NCBI GenBank assembly: GCA_964639525.1 | Contig: CAZXDS010000080.1 | Coordinates: 1 to 14,261 of the forward strand | Reading direction: 5' to 3' | From: CAZXDS01 sp964639525 | GTDB lineage: Bacteria > Bacteroidota > Ignavibacteria > Ignavibacteriales > Melioribacteraceae | DNA length: 14,261 bases | In this document: one piece after another, positions 8,229-14,261 of the stretch | Numbering within the stretch: the first letter of the stretch is position 1 | Layout of the letters: each line of letters opens with the position of its first letter | Program-made: the position numbers and the translations under genes | Notes under the pieces: model-generated | What the model saw: the letters and a program-made list of their open reading frames with translations, nothing else | Told to the model about the DNA's origin: nothing | The model's database searches: none

Positions 8229-8378
8229 AATTGATGTAATAACTAATATGTAAATAATTTTTCGTTGAATGGTTTTCTTTACTTTTAACTTAAAGAGTAA
8301 TAAAATCTGTTATTTTTGCTATTCGCCGCGGTAAATTAAATTTGGCTCTGAATCACCGCACAATTAGCCACGATTATA

Positions 8379-9158
8379 CTATGATTTAAATTCCGGTTTC
8401 CTTTTTTCCAAAAACGCAGAAGTTCCTTCCTTAAAATCCTCAGTTCCGCAACATACTGCAAACAAACTTGCTTCATAATTTAAACCTTCGTTTTCAGAAA
8501 GTTCATCAACACTATTAACAGCGTTTAGACTCATTTTAATAGCTACTTGTCCTTTTGAAATAATTTTCATGGCAAGTTTTTCAGCTTCTTCCAAAAGATT
8601 TTCCTGTGTATAAACGTGATTTACTAATCCAATTCTATATGCTTCTTCTGCGTTCATCATATTACCTGTAAGAATATATTCCAAAGCTCGTCCTGAATTT
8701 ATAAGCCGGGCAAGTCTTTGTGTGCCGCCATATCCGGGAATTATTCCCAAGTTTACTTCAGGTTGCCCAAATTTAGCATTTCCGGAAGCAAGTCGAATTG
8801 TGCAAGCGAGTGAAAGTTCACAACCACCACCAAGCGCAAAACCGTTTACTGCGGCAATAACAGGTTTACCAAGTTTTTCAATTCCGGTAAATACTGCCTG
8901 ACCGAACTCAGCAAATTCCTTGCCCGAAACAACATCTAATTTGTTCAACTCGCTAATATCGGCACCTGCAACAAATGCTTTTTCTCCTGCACCGGTTATA
9001 ATTACAACTTTAACGGTCTCACTATTTTTTATTTTCTCAAAAACATCTTTTAACTCAACCATGGTTTGGTAATTGAGAGCGTTTAATTTTTCAGGTCGAT
9101 TAATGGTAACAATTGCTATCGACTTTTTTTCTTCAAATAAAATATTTTTATAATCCAT
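8379..9158 (-). CDS. Enoyl-CoA hydratase/isomerase family protein (crotonase)
   Basis: Cytoplasmic crotonase-fold enzyme, 259 aa, the normal length for a bacterial enoyl-CoA hydratase, which adds water to trans-2-enoyl-CoA in fatty-acid or amino-acid degradation. The oxyanion-hole segments AFVAGADI (about 61-68) and NGFALGGGCE (105-114) are intact. Both acid/base glutamates of hydratases are present: E114 in GGGCELSLAC and E134 in GQPEVNLGIIPGYGGTQRL. This argues for true hydratase activity (crotonyl-CoA type) over a non-hydratase crotonase, although close paralogues with other substrates cannot be excluded. The ATG at 9158 has GAGG 5 nt upstream, overlapping the end of the intergenic gap after the barrel gene, so translation from the same mRNA as the two upstream genes is likely. 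No acyl-CoA dehydrogenase or thiolase is present in the window. Confidence 0.93.
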   Translation of the reverse strand: MDYKNILFEEKKSIAIVTINRPEKLNALNYQTMVELKDVFEKIKNSETVKVVIITGAGEKAFVAGADISELNKLDVVSGKEFAEFGQAVFTGIEKLGKPVIAAVNGFALGGGCELSLACTIRLASGNAKFGQPEVNLGIIPGYGGTQRLARLINSGRALEYILTGNMMNAEEAYRIGLVNHVYTQENLLEEAEKLAMKIISKGQVAIKMSLNAVNSVDELSENEGLNYEASLFAVCCGTEDFKEGTSAFLEKRKPEFKS

Positions 9159-9170
9159 AAAAACCTCAAA

Positions 9171-9758
9171 TTAATATTGAACAAAAATCGGGATTCTAAC
9201 TCGCAAATCAAGAGATAAAAATTGATTGTCAGGAAAAAAATTATATGTGAGCATTACATCCATTAAAAACATTGAAAAACCTCCGCCAATCTGAAACCCG
9301 GCTTTGGTAATATTTTCATTAATATCCGGTTTATTAGTACTATTTTTAAATTGATGCAAATTTGACCAATTTGACAGCGCAAATCCTCCTTCAACAACAG
9401 GCATAAGAATAACATAATTTCTTATTATCGGAGGGAAATAGAATCGGATACCGCCATCTAATAATAAAACACTTGAAGAAATAGAAGAATAATCGGATAT
9501 TGAATAAAATTCTTGTTTACCGGGATGATGTTGGTAACCCAATCTTGCATAAAAAAATACGGGGAGAATTTCATTATCTCCGTATGATAGTGTTACGTCC
9601 AAACCGGAACCAATTTTAAATCTGTCGGAAAAAGTAAAAATAGGAATTCTGGCTCCAACTCCAACAGACATAAACAGACCTTTTGCTTGCCCTAATTTCA
9701 ATAATTGAGCCTGCGCCGACACACTGAATAATAATATTAAAAGAATAATTTTTTTCAT
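9171..9758 (-). CDS. Small outer-membrane beta-barrel-like protein with signal peptide
   Basis: Exported protein of 195 aa with a clear Sec signal peptide (MKKIILLILLFSVSAQAQ, cleavage likely after AQA). The mature part has alternating hydrophobic/aromatic strands (LDVTLSYGD, VFFYARLGYQHH, GIRFYFPP, VILMPVVEGGFALSNW, FQIGGGFSMFLMDVMLTYNFFP) and ends in LDLRVRIPIFVQY with a terminal Tyr, a common barrel end. The number of strands suggests an 8-stranded barrel. The family and ligand are not recognised. Its ATG directly abuts the TAA of the upstream DUF2231 gene (TAAATG), implying translational coupling with that membrane protein. The crotonase gene follows after 12 nt. Confidence 0.72.
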   Translation of the reverse strand: MKKIILLILLFSVSAQAQLLKLGQAKGLFMSVGVGARIPIFTFSDRFKIGSGLDVTLSYGDNEILPVFFYARLGYQHHPGKQEFYSISDYSSISSSVLLLDGGIRFYFPPIIRNYVILMPVVEGGFALSNWSNLHQFKNSTNKPDINENITKAGFQIGGGFSMFLMDVMLTYNFFPDNQFLSLDLRVRIPIFVQY

Positions 9759-10229
9759 TTAATTTTTATCATTAATATTTTTTATAATTGTTGTCCCTGC
9801 TCCGAAATCATAAACTAATTTTCCACCGTGTGCTGCTGTTTCAAATACAAACAAGTAGCCTATTATTGCCAAGGCAATGATAACAATTTTTATCTTTTGA
9901 GTAAATTTCTTTTTCACGGTCAAATATATTCTAAGAGCAGATAGAGCAAAGAAAAACCACAAAGCAATAGTTGCATAATTCTCGTGTTCTTCAAGTAATT
10001 CTTTTGGAATCAGCTTACTAATTTGTGAAGATTTTTCAATAACTTCGGCAGCCTGGTTGCCCGTAAGCACAGCAGCAACGCCTGCAACAACGCCGAGTAT
10101 TAACAAAATTAATGCTGTATTTGAATACTGTTCTCTAAACAGTCCCAATATTTCAAAAACGATATAGAGTAAAAATATTACAATTGGAAAATGTATAAAA
10201 ATCGGATGCAATGCTGAAAGAAGTTCCAA
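9759..10229 (-). CDS. DUF2231 family integral membrane protein
   Basis: Inner-membrane protein of 156 aa with about four transmembrane helices: residues ~10-30, 39-58, 85-103 and 112-130. It has the DUF2231 signature LHPIFIHFPIVIFLL at the N-terminus, a GxxAGVAAVLTGNQAAEV segment, an HE pair (EEHENYATIALW) and C-terminal AAHGGKLVYDFGAGT. The conserved histidines at about 8, 13, 81 and 134 sit near membrane boundaries as in heme-binding membrane proteins; heme binding is inference, not shown here. The start is TTG at 10229, chosen because AAGGA lies 6 nt upstream and LHPIFIHFP must be near the N-terminus. First gene of a likely unit continuing into the barrel protein and the crotonase; the 95-nt AT-rich gap upstream (10230-10324) probably holds its promoter, but no convincing -35/-10 pair is visible. 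Confidence 0.85.
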   Translation of the reverse strand: MELLSALHPIFIHFPIVIFLLYIVFEILGLFREQYSNTALILLILGVVAGVAAVLTGNQAAEVIEKSSQISKLIPKELLEEHENYATIALWFFFALSALRIYLTVKKKFTQKIKIVIIALAIIGYLFVFETAAHGGKLVYDFGAGTTIIKNINDKN

Positions 10230-10235
10230 ATTATT

Positions 10236-10240
10236 TCCTT
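10236..10240 (-). promoter_or_regulatory. Ribosome binding site deciding a TTG start
   Basis: On the minus strand AAGGA precedes TTG 10229 by 6 nt. No ATG or GTG in this frame lies close enough to replace it, so the site supports the TTG start of the DUF2231 gene. Confidence 0.7.
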
Positions 10241-10324
10241 ATAATATAATCTAATTGAAAATTTAAATATATAATTTAGATACAGATAATAAAAATTATT
10301 AAAATAAATAACCTGCAAAACCTG

Positions 10325-11077
10325 TTAACCTGATAGAACGCTCCCGCCATTTATGTTAACTACTTCGCCTGTAATATGTCTTGCAAGCTCAGAGGCCAAA
10401 AATAAAATCGGTCCGGCAACATCTTCCGCAGTCGCAATTCTGCCTATGGGAATATCTTTTTCAATTTTTTCGCGATATCCTGGTTCGGCAAAAACCCCAT
10501 CGTTCATTTCGGTATCAACCCATCCCGGGGCAACAGCATTTACGGTTATATTAAAATCTGCAAGTTCAACAGCAAGAGATTTTGTAACCGCATTTAATGC
10601 TCCTTTAGTTGCAGCATAATGCGAATGAAAAGCCTCGCCGCGTTGTGCTGCAGTTGAGGTTACAAAAATAATTTTTCCAAATTTGTTTTCTTTCATTCTA
10701 TTAACAAACTGCTTAGTAACAAAAAATGCACCTGTCAAATTTAATCCGATAATATCGTTCCAAACTTTTTTGTCCATTGAGCCAACTTCTCCATAAGTCC
10801 AAATACCCGCATTATTGACAAGAATATCAATTCTTCCAAAATCTGAAATAACTTTTTCTGACATTTCCACAATGCTCTCTGTTGAGGAAATATCGCATTG
10901 ATAAGCAGTTACTTTGCTTTTCCCAAATTCAGATTCTACACTTTCAGCAGCCTTTGAATCGGTAAAATAAGTAAATGCAACTCTGGCTCCGCTTTCGGAA
11001 AATAATTTCACACATGCTTTTCCAATTCCTCTTGAACCGCCTGTTATCAGCACGTTTTTTTGTTTAAAATTTAACAT
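10325..11077 (-). CDS. SDR family oxidoreductase, FabG-like 3-oxoacyl-ACP reductase type
   Basis: Classical short-chain dehydrogenase/reductase of 250 aa. The NAD(P)-binding motif is TGGSRGIG (12-19), NNAG is at 88-91, and the catalytic tetrad N113, S141, Y154 and K158 (YAATK) is complete. PGWVDTEMN and the C-terminal LASELARHITGEVVNINGG are typical of FabG-like enzymes. A basic residue after the glycine motif (R16) hints at NADPH use. The sequence does not separate a fatty-acid-synthesis FabG from other beta-ketoacyl or alcohol reductases, and no other fab genes are nearby, so I assign no symbol. ATG 11077 overlaps the truA stop (TGATG) with GAGG 5 nt upstream; a TTG at 11080 would be only 2 nt from that site and is less likely. 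It is the last gene before a 95-nt gap. Confidence 0.9.
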   Translation of the reverse strand: MLNFKQKNVLITGGSRGIGKACVKLFSESGARVAFTYFTDSKAAESVESEFGKSKVTAYQCDISSTESIVEMSEKVISDFGRIDILVNNAGIWTYGEVGSMDKKVWNDIIGLNLTGAFFVTKQFVNRMKENKFGKIIFVTSTAAQRGEAFHSHYAATKGALNAVTKSLAVELADFNITVNAVAPGWVDTEMNDGVFAEPGYREKIEKDIPIGRIATAEDVAGPILFLASELARHITGEVVNINGGSVLSG

Positions 11078-11811
11078 CAATACCTCACTTTAAATAAAAA
11101 CAATCCCTTTGACGGGAACGCCTTTCCCGCCGATTCTCTGTTTTTTGCTTTAAGAATTTCATTTAATTTATTTTTGTCATAATTTTCAAATCCTAATTCA
11201 AGTATTGTTCCAACAAGCGTTTTTACCATTCCATGCAGAAAACGATTGGCTTCAACAAAAAAAATCACAAAGTCTTCCGTTTCCCTCCATTTGATGTTAT
11301 AAACAGTACAAATTTTATTTTTCGTTTCTGTGTTTTTCCTGGCAAACGATGTAAAATCATGTTCGTTAAGTAATACCGAGTTTAACTCATTCAGTTTAAA
11401 AATATTTAAATTTTTAATTTTAGTAAAGAAGTATGAATAATTGAGATAAAATGGGGATTGTTCTTTGCTAATTATATACATATAACTTCTACGTTTTGCA
11501 TCAAAACGTGCGTGAAATGATTCCGCCACATTTTCAATGCTCTTAATATTAATATCTGAAGGCAGAAGTGAATTTAGCGAATAGCGAAACTTTTCTACTT
11601 TAATTTGAGAATCCGTTCTGAAATTGGCAACTTGTCCCCAAGCGTGAACTCCTGCATCAGTACGACCTGAACCAATTAAGTTAACATCTTCTTTTAATAG
11701 AATTTTAATTTTCTCAATAATAGTCTGTTGAATTGTAGCAGCATTATTTTGAATCTGCCAACCGGCATAATTAGTTCCATCGTATTGAATAGTAAGTTTA
11801 TAATTATTCAT
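11077..11811 (-). CDS. truA: tRNA pseudouridine(38-40) synthase TruA
   Basis: Converts uridine to pseudouridine at positions 38-40 of the tRNA anticodon stem-loop. It has 244 aa, normal for TruA. The N-terminal YDGTNYAGWQIQ and the catalytic motif GSGRTDAGVHAWGQVANF are exact family hallmarks, with catalytic Asp at D52. The later segments FHARFDAKRRSYMYII and NRFLHGMVKTLVGTILELG, the second-domain helix and strand, are also present. The start ATG 11811 lies 11 nt after the HtpX-like stop, with no clear Shine-Dalgarno. The stop shares one base with the SDR start. Its position downstream of a membrane protease is likely operon packing, not a functional link. Confidence 0.97.
   Translation of the reverse strand: MNNYKLTIQYDGTNYAGWQIQNNAATIQQTIIEKIKILLKEDVNLIGSGRTDAGVHAWGQVANFRTDSQIKVEKFRYSLNSLLPSDINIKSIENVAESFHARFDAKRRSYMYIISKEQSPFYLNYSYFFTKIKNLNIFKLNELNSVLLNEHDFTSFARKNTETKNKICTVYNIKWRETEDFVIFFVEANRFLHGMVKTLVGTILELGFENYDKNKLNEILKAKNRESAGKAFPSKGLFLFKVRY
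11083..11086 (-). promoter_or_regulatory. Ribosome binding site inside the truA 3' end
   Basis: GAGG on the minus strand lies within the last truA codons, 5 nt before ATG 11077 but 2 nt before TTG 11080. It therefore favours the ATG and the 1-nt overlap with the truA stop. Confidence 0.6.
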
Positions 11812-11822
11812 TTGATAAAAAG

Positions 11823-13082
11823 TTAAATAGACTTTCCCACAGCCGCGACAGCAGCTAATTTATCCAGTGGAATTGTGTGAACTTTTCCGCATCGCGGACA
11901 CGAAATTTCCTTTTTTTTATAATCAGGCGGGATTTTCATTTTTAATCCGCAGACACATGTTAAAAATAAATATTTATTTACGTTCATCATTATGTCGCCC
12001 AATTTCCGCCTATCTCTTTTCGCTGATGCACCGCTTTCCGATTCAAATGGTTTTCTTATTGAGACTTTTTCATTTTTGTTTAAAGCGGAAGATGGCACTA
12101 TTACATTATGCTTGCGATTAACAATATTAAACGCACGCTGATAATCTTTGAAACCTGCTCCCTGTGACATATTTCTTAATATTTTAATCCGCTCTGAAAT
12201 CGGCGGATGCGTACTTGACAAATCGGAAAGTTTCATTCCCTTTTTCTTTAACGGATTAACAATATACAAACCGGCTGTAGCTTTATTTGCTGATTTCAAA
12301 TCAAATTTGTTTTGAGATAATTTTTCCAATGCAGATGCCAATCCCTCGGGATATCGTGTAAGCCTTGCACCGCTGGCATCGGCAAGGTATTCCCGTTTAC
12401 GCGAAATTGCAAAGTAAAGTAACTGTGCCAAAATTGGAGAAAGTATTGCAAACACAATTGCCGCAATCATAAGTATCATTTGTCCTTGTCCCCCACCTTC
12501 GGAAGAAGAACTTTTATATCTTCTTGATGAACCGCCTGTAAACCACATCCCCCGCAAAAATACTTGCGAAATAAGTACAATGCTGCCGAGCATTATTCCG
12601 GCAAAAGTCATAAATAGAATATCACGATTTTTAACGTGAGACATTTCGTGAGCAATTACACCCTGCAATTCATCTCGGTTCATTTGTGCAAGCAAACCGG
12701 CAGTAACGGCTACCGCACAGTTTTCAGGGTTACGTCCGGTTGCAAATGCGTTTGGGGCTTCTTCATTTATGATATAAATTTTAGGCATCTTCGGTAAATT
12801 TGCAGCAATCTTCATTTCTTCAACTACATTATAAAGTTGAGGATGTACTGACTTTGTAACTAATTGAGCGTTTGAAATTTTCATAAGTAGCGAACCGCCG
12901 CTGTAATATGAGATTAACGTCATAACAATCCAGGTTACAAATGCTATTAAAATTCCAAACGAACCGCCGCCTTGCCCCAAAAACGCTTCACCTACAAAAT
13001 AGCCGAGTGCAAGCAGAATTATTCCCATACAAACAAAAAGCACAAATGACTTTCGCTGATTTGCTCTAATCAGTTCCCACAT
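11823..13082 (-). CDS. htpX: HtpX-like M48 membrane metalloprotease with C-terminal zinc ribbon
   Basis: Membrane-embedded zinc protease for quality control of membrane proteins. The zinc motif HEMSH is at residues 145-149 (ligands H145 and H149, base E146) and the third ligand is E231 in REYLADASGA. Transmembrane helices lie at about 12-30, 42-60, 155-175 and 202-223, with a Ser/Gly/Arg-rich linker at 184-200. THPPISERI (291-299) is the usual M48 end motif. Typical HtpX is about 285-300 aa; this one has 419. The extra ~110 residues are a charged linker and a compact four-cysteine ribbon (C376, C378, C395, C398), the first pair spaced CxC and the second CxxC. The symbol rests on the catalytic domain only. 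The gene lies 39 nt after lemA, a pairing often seen for HtpX-like proteases, and the two probably share the promoter at 13725-13753. Confidence 0.9.
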   Translation of the reverse strand: MWELIRANQRKSFVLFVCMGIILLALGYFVGEAFLGQGGGSFGILIAFVTWIVMTLISYYSGGSLLMKISNAQLVTKSVHPQLYNVVEEMKIAANLPKMPKIYIINEEAPNAFATGRNPENCAVAVTAGLLAQMNRDELQGVIAHEMSHVKNRDILFMTFAGIMLGSIVLISQVFLRGMWFTGGSSRRYKSSSSEGGGQGQMILMIAAIVFAILSPILAQLLYFAISRKREYLADASGARLTRYPEGLASALEKLSQNKFDLKSANKATAGLYIVNPLKKKGMKLSDLSSTHPPISERIKILRNMSQGAGFKDYQRAFNIVNRKHNVIVPSSALNKNEKVSIRKPFESESGASAKRDRRKLGDIMMNVNKYLFLTCVCGLKMKIPPDYKKKEISCPRCGKVHTIPLDKLAAVAAVGKSI

Positions 13083-13121
13083 AAACTTTTATCCGATCTA
13101 AATTATTAATTATATGATATA

Positions 13122-13676
13122 TTAGAATTTAACTTTCGGTACTTCTTTTTCTGCCTTGTCTTCAATTTCAAAAAATTCTTCAGGTTTAAAATTGAACATA
13201 CCGGCTACAATATTTGAAGGAAACATCTCAGTTTTATTGTTATAAAAGAGTACTTGGTCGTTGTAACTTTGCCGTGAAAAGGAAATTTTATTTTCTGTTG
13301 ATGTAAGTTCCTCTTGCAACGATAAGAAATTCTGATTTGCTTTTAAGTCGGGATAATTTTCAACAACGACATAAAATTGACTCATTGCACCACTAAGTTC
13401 CGATTCCGCTTTTGCTTTTTCACCAACTGAACCGGCTCCCATTGCTTTGCTTCTTGCATTTGTTATTTTCTGCAAAGTTTCACTTTCGTGTGTCATATAG
13501 CCTTTTACGGTCTCAATTAAATTCGGAATTAAATCGTGCCGACGTTTTAGTTGTACATCAATTTGCGACCAAGCATTTTTCACCTGATTGCGCAGCCGTA
13601 CAAGTCCATTGTAATTTGACATCAAATACAATAAAATAGCTACTATTATCACTACAAATATTAAGAGTGCACTCAT
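13122..13676 (-). CDS. lemA: LemA family protein
   Basis: Small membrane-anchored protein of 184 aa, the family's usual length. One N-terminal transmembrane segment (about 2-19) is followed by the family signature YNGLVRLRNQVKNAWSQIDVQLKRRHDLIPNL and a mostly helical, coiled-coil-like body (ETLQKITNARSKA, SLQEELTSTENKISFSRQSYND), ending in VAGMFNFKPEEFFEIE. The biochemical function of LemA is not established; genes of this family are frequently adjacent to HtpX-like or TPM-domain genes. ATG 13676 is preceded by GGAGAAGG with GGAG 7 nt upstream. It is the first gene after a good promoter and heads the run lemA-htpX-truA-SDR. Confidence 0.95.
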   Translation of the reverse strand: MSALLIFVVIIVAILLYLMSNYNGLVRLRNQVKNAWSQIDVQLKRRHDLIPNLIETVKGYMTHESETLQKITNARSKAMGAGSVGEKAKAESELSGAMSQFYVVVENYPDLKANQNFLSLQEELTSTENKISFSRQSYNDQVLFYNNKTEMFPSNIVAGMFNFKPEEFFEIEDKAEKEVPKVKF

Positions 13677-13724
13677 ATACCTTCTCCATTTTTGTTAGAA
13701 TTCATATTATTAAAATTTTAATCA

Positions 13725-13753
13725 AGTATATTTGGCAGAATTAACAATTTCAA
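13725..13753 (-). promoter_or_regulatory. Sigma70-like promoter for lemA-htpX
   Basis: Read on the minus strand, TTGAAA (13753-13748) and TATACT (13730-13725) are separated by exactly 17 nt, each matching the -35/-10 consensus at 5 of 6 bases. Transcription would start near 13718, leaving a leader of roughly 40 nt before lemA. The site fits the 89-nt gap after the zinc-ribbon gene. Confidence 0.65.
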
Positions 13754-13765
13754 ACCAATTCTCAA

Positions 13766-14158
13766 TTATACTCTGTTGTACTTAAACATTTCCTGCAGCA
13801 GTTCCAAAACTTTATTTTCATCATCAATACTTCCGAGTTCCAGAATATCATAAAGTTCGCCTTTATCAAACCAAAGTCCGTGATTATTTTTACATTGGTC
13901 AATTAGTATTTGCTCTTCTTCTCCAACAAGTACTTTTTTCATTTTCCTTGAACAAATAGGACATTTTAATTTTTCTTCTTTTGAAACTTTATCTTCAGCA
14001 AATAAATTTAATAATTTCATCGCCTTTTCAGAATTACCGAGAAGCAATTCTAACTCGCCCGAATCTAACCAAATACCACCACAGTCGGGACAATAATCAA
14101 TTTCAACTTCGGCAAGTTCGAGCACAATCATCGGATTTTTACATCTTGGACACTGCAT
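13766..14158 (-). CDS. Tandem zf-TFIIB zinc-ribbon protein
   Basis: Small soluble protein of 130 aa made of two zf-TFIIB-type ribbons. Ribbon 1 (3-38) has CPRC (C3, C6) and YCPDCGGIWLDSGEL (C23, C26), matching the family's C-x2-C ... C-x2-C-GG-x-W-x-D-x-GEL pattern. Ribbon 2 (66-102) has CPIC (C66, C69) and QCKNNHGLWFDKGEL, in which the last Cys is replaced and H93 is the likely fourth ligand. There is no membrane segment or signal peptide. The function of such proteins is unknown; zinc-dependent protein or nucleic-acid contacts are inference. The start is ATG 14158, as the first CxxC follows at once. The gene lies upstream of lemA-htpX on the same strand, separated by a promoter, so it may be transcribed both with and apart from them. 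Confidence 0.85.
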   Translation of the reverse strand: MQCPRCKNPMIVLELAEVEIDYCPDCGGIWLDSGELELLLGNSEKAMKLLNLFAEDKVSKEEKLKCPICSRKMKKVLVGEEEQILIDQCKNNHGLWFDKGELYDILELGSIDDENKVLELLQEMFKYNRV

Positions 14159-14261
14159 AGTTTATCAACAATTATTTAAAAAAGACGAATGGAATTTACA
14201 AAAAAGTTTTGGTACTACCACAAATTTAATGGGGAATAGAAAAGAGCTAAATAATATTTTG

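Noticed and set aside
8325..8375. Possible hairpin (GCGGT...ACCGC) downstream of the crotonase gene
   Set aside because: The stem is only 5 bp with a loop of about 22 nt, competes with a GGCT/AGCC pairing, and no T-run follows on the minus strand, so it is not a convincing terminator.
10310..10332. Three closely spaced AACCTG copies at the end of the SDR gene
   Set aside because: Short six-base units with irregular spacing, partly inside coding sequence; not enough to call a repeat array or attachment site.
14191..14261. Possible plus-strand gene start near the right edge (ATG 14191 for a 16-codon frame, or ATG 14229 open to the window end, MGNRKELNNIL)
   Set aside because: Only 11 codons are visible for the open frame, with no clear ribosome site; it cannot be distinguished from chance. 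A minus-strand frame of 32 codons open at the edge is equally unsupported.

Overview
The window is AT-rich bacterial DNA with compact, mostly co-directional genes and no stretch of more than about 300 bases without a gene. The content is a TonB-dependent receptor, a DUF4143-type ATPase, paired M16 proteins, LemA next to an HtpX-like protease, a DUF2231 membrane protein and small outer-membrane barrels. This fits the Bacteroidota/Chlorobiota/Ignavibacteria group. Clear Shine-Dalgarno motifs (AAGGA, GAGG, GGAG), several before TTG starts, argue mildly for an Ignavibacteria-like lineage over a classical Bacteroidetes. This is inference from gene content, not a phylogenetic result.

Plus-strand half (1-7277). 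A TonB-dependent receptor enters from the left edge without its N-terminus and ends at 2101, followed by a near-ideal intrinsic terminator (2125-2152). Next comes a perfect 21-bp inverted repeat (2188-2234) whose right arm carries a possible -35 box. The following genes look like one transcription unit: an AAA_14/DUF4143 ATPase (GTG start at 2250), a secreted NPP-type phosphodiesterase starting 1 nt after the ATPase stop, and two M16 peptidase-family proteins. The first M16 protein has the zinc site; the second lacks it but keeps the R/Y substrate-binding pair, so together they look like a catalytic/non-catalytic heterodimer.

Minus-strand half (14158 down to 7287). From its upstream end: a two-ribbon zf-TFIIB protein; a good sigma70-like promoter (13725-13753); lemA; an HtpX-like M48 membrane protease with an unusual C-terminal four-cysteine ribbon; truA; and an SDR oxidoreductase whose ATG overlaps the truA stop (TGATG). 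After a 95-nt gap come a DUF2231 membrane protein, a small outer-membrane barrel (stop and start abut), a crotonase-family enoyl-CoA hydratase, and a membrane-anchored protein that looks like a degenerate divergent polysaccharide deacetylase. The two halves converge with only 9 nt between stop codons (7278-7286).

There is no sign of CRISPR, an insertion sequence, an integrase, tRNA or rRNA. The points most worth following up are the palindrome/promoter arrangement before the ATPase, the ribbon-tailed HtpX beside LemA and a second ribbon protein, and the deacetylase-like gene, which lacks both its catalytic motifs and a normal start codon for its membrane anchor.
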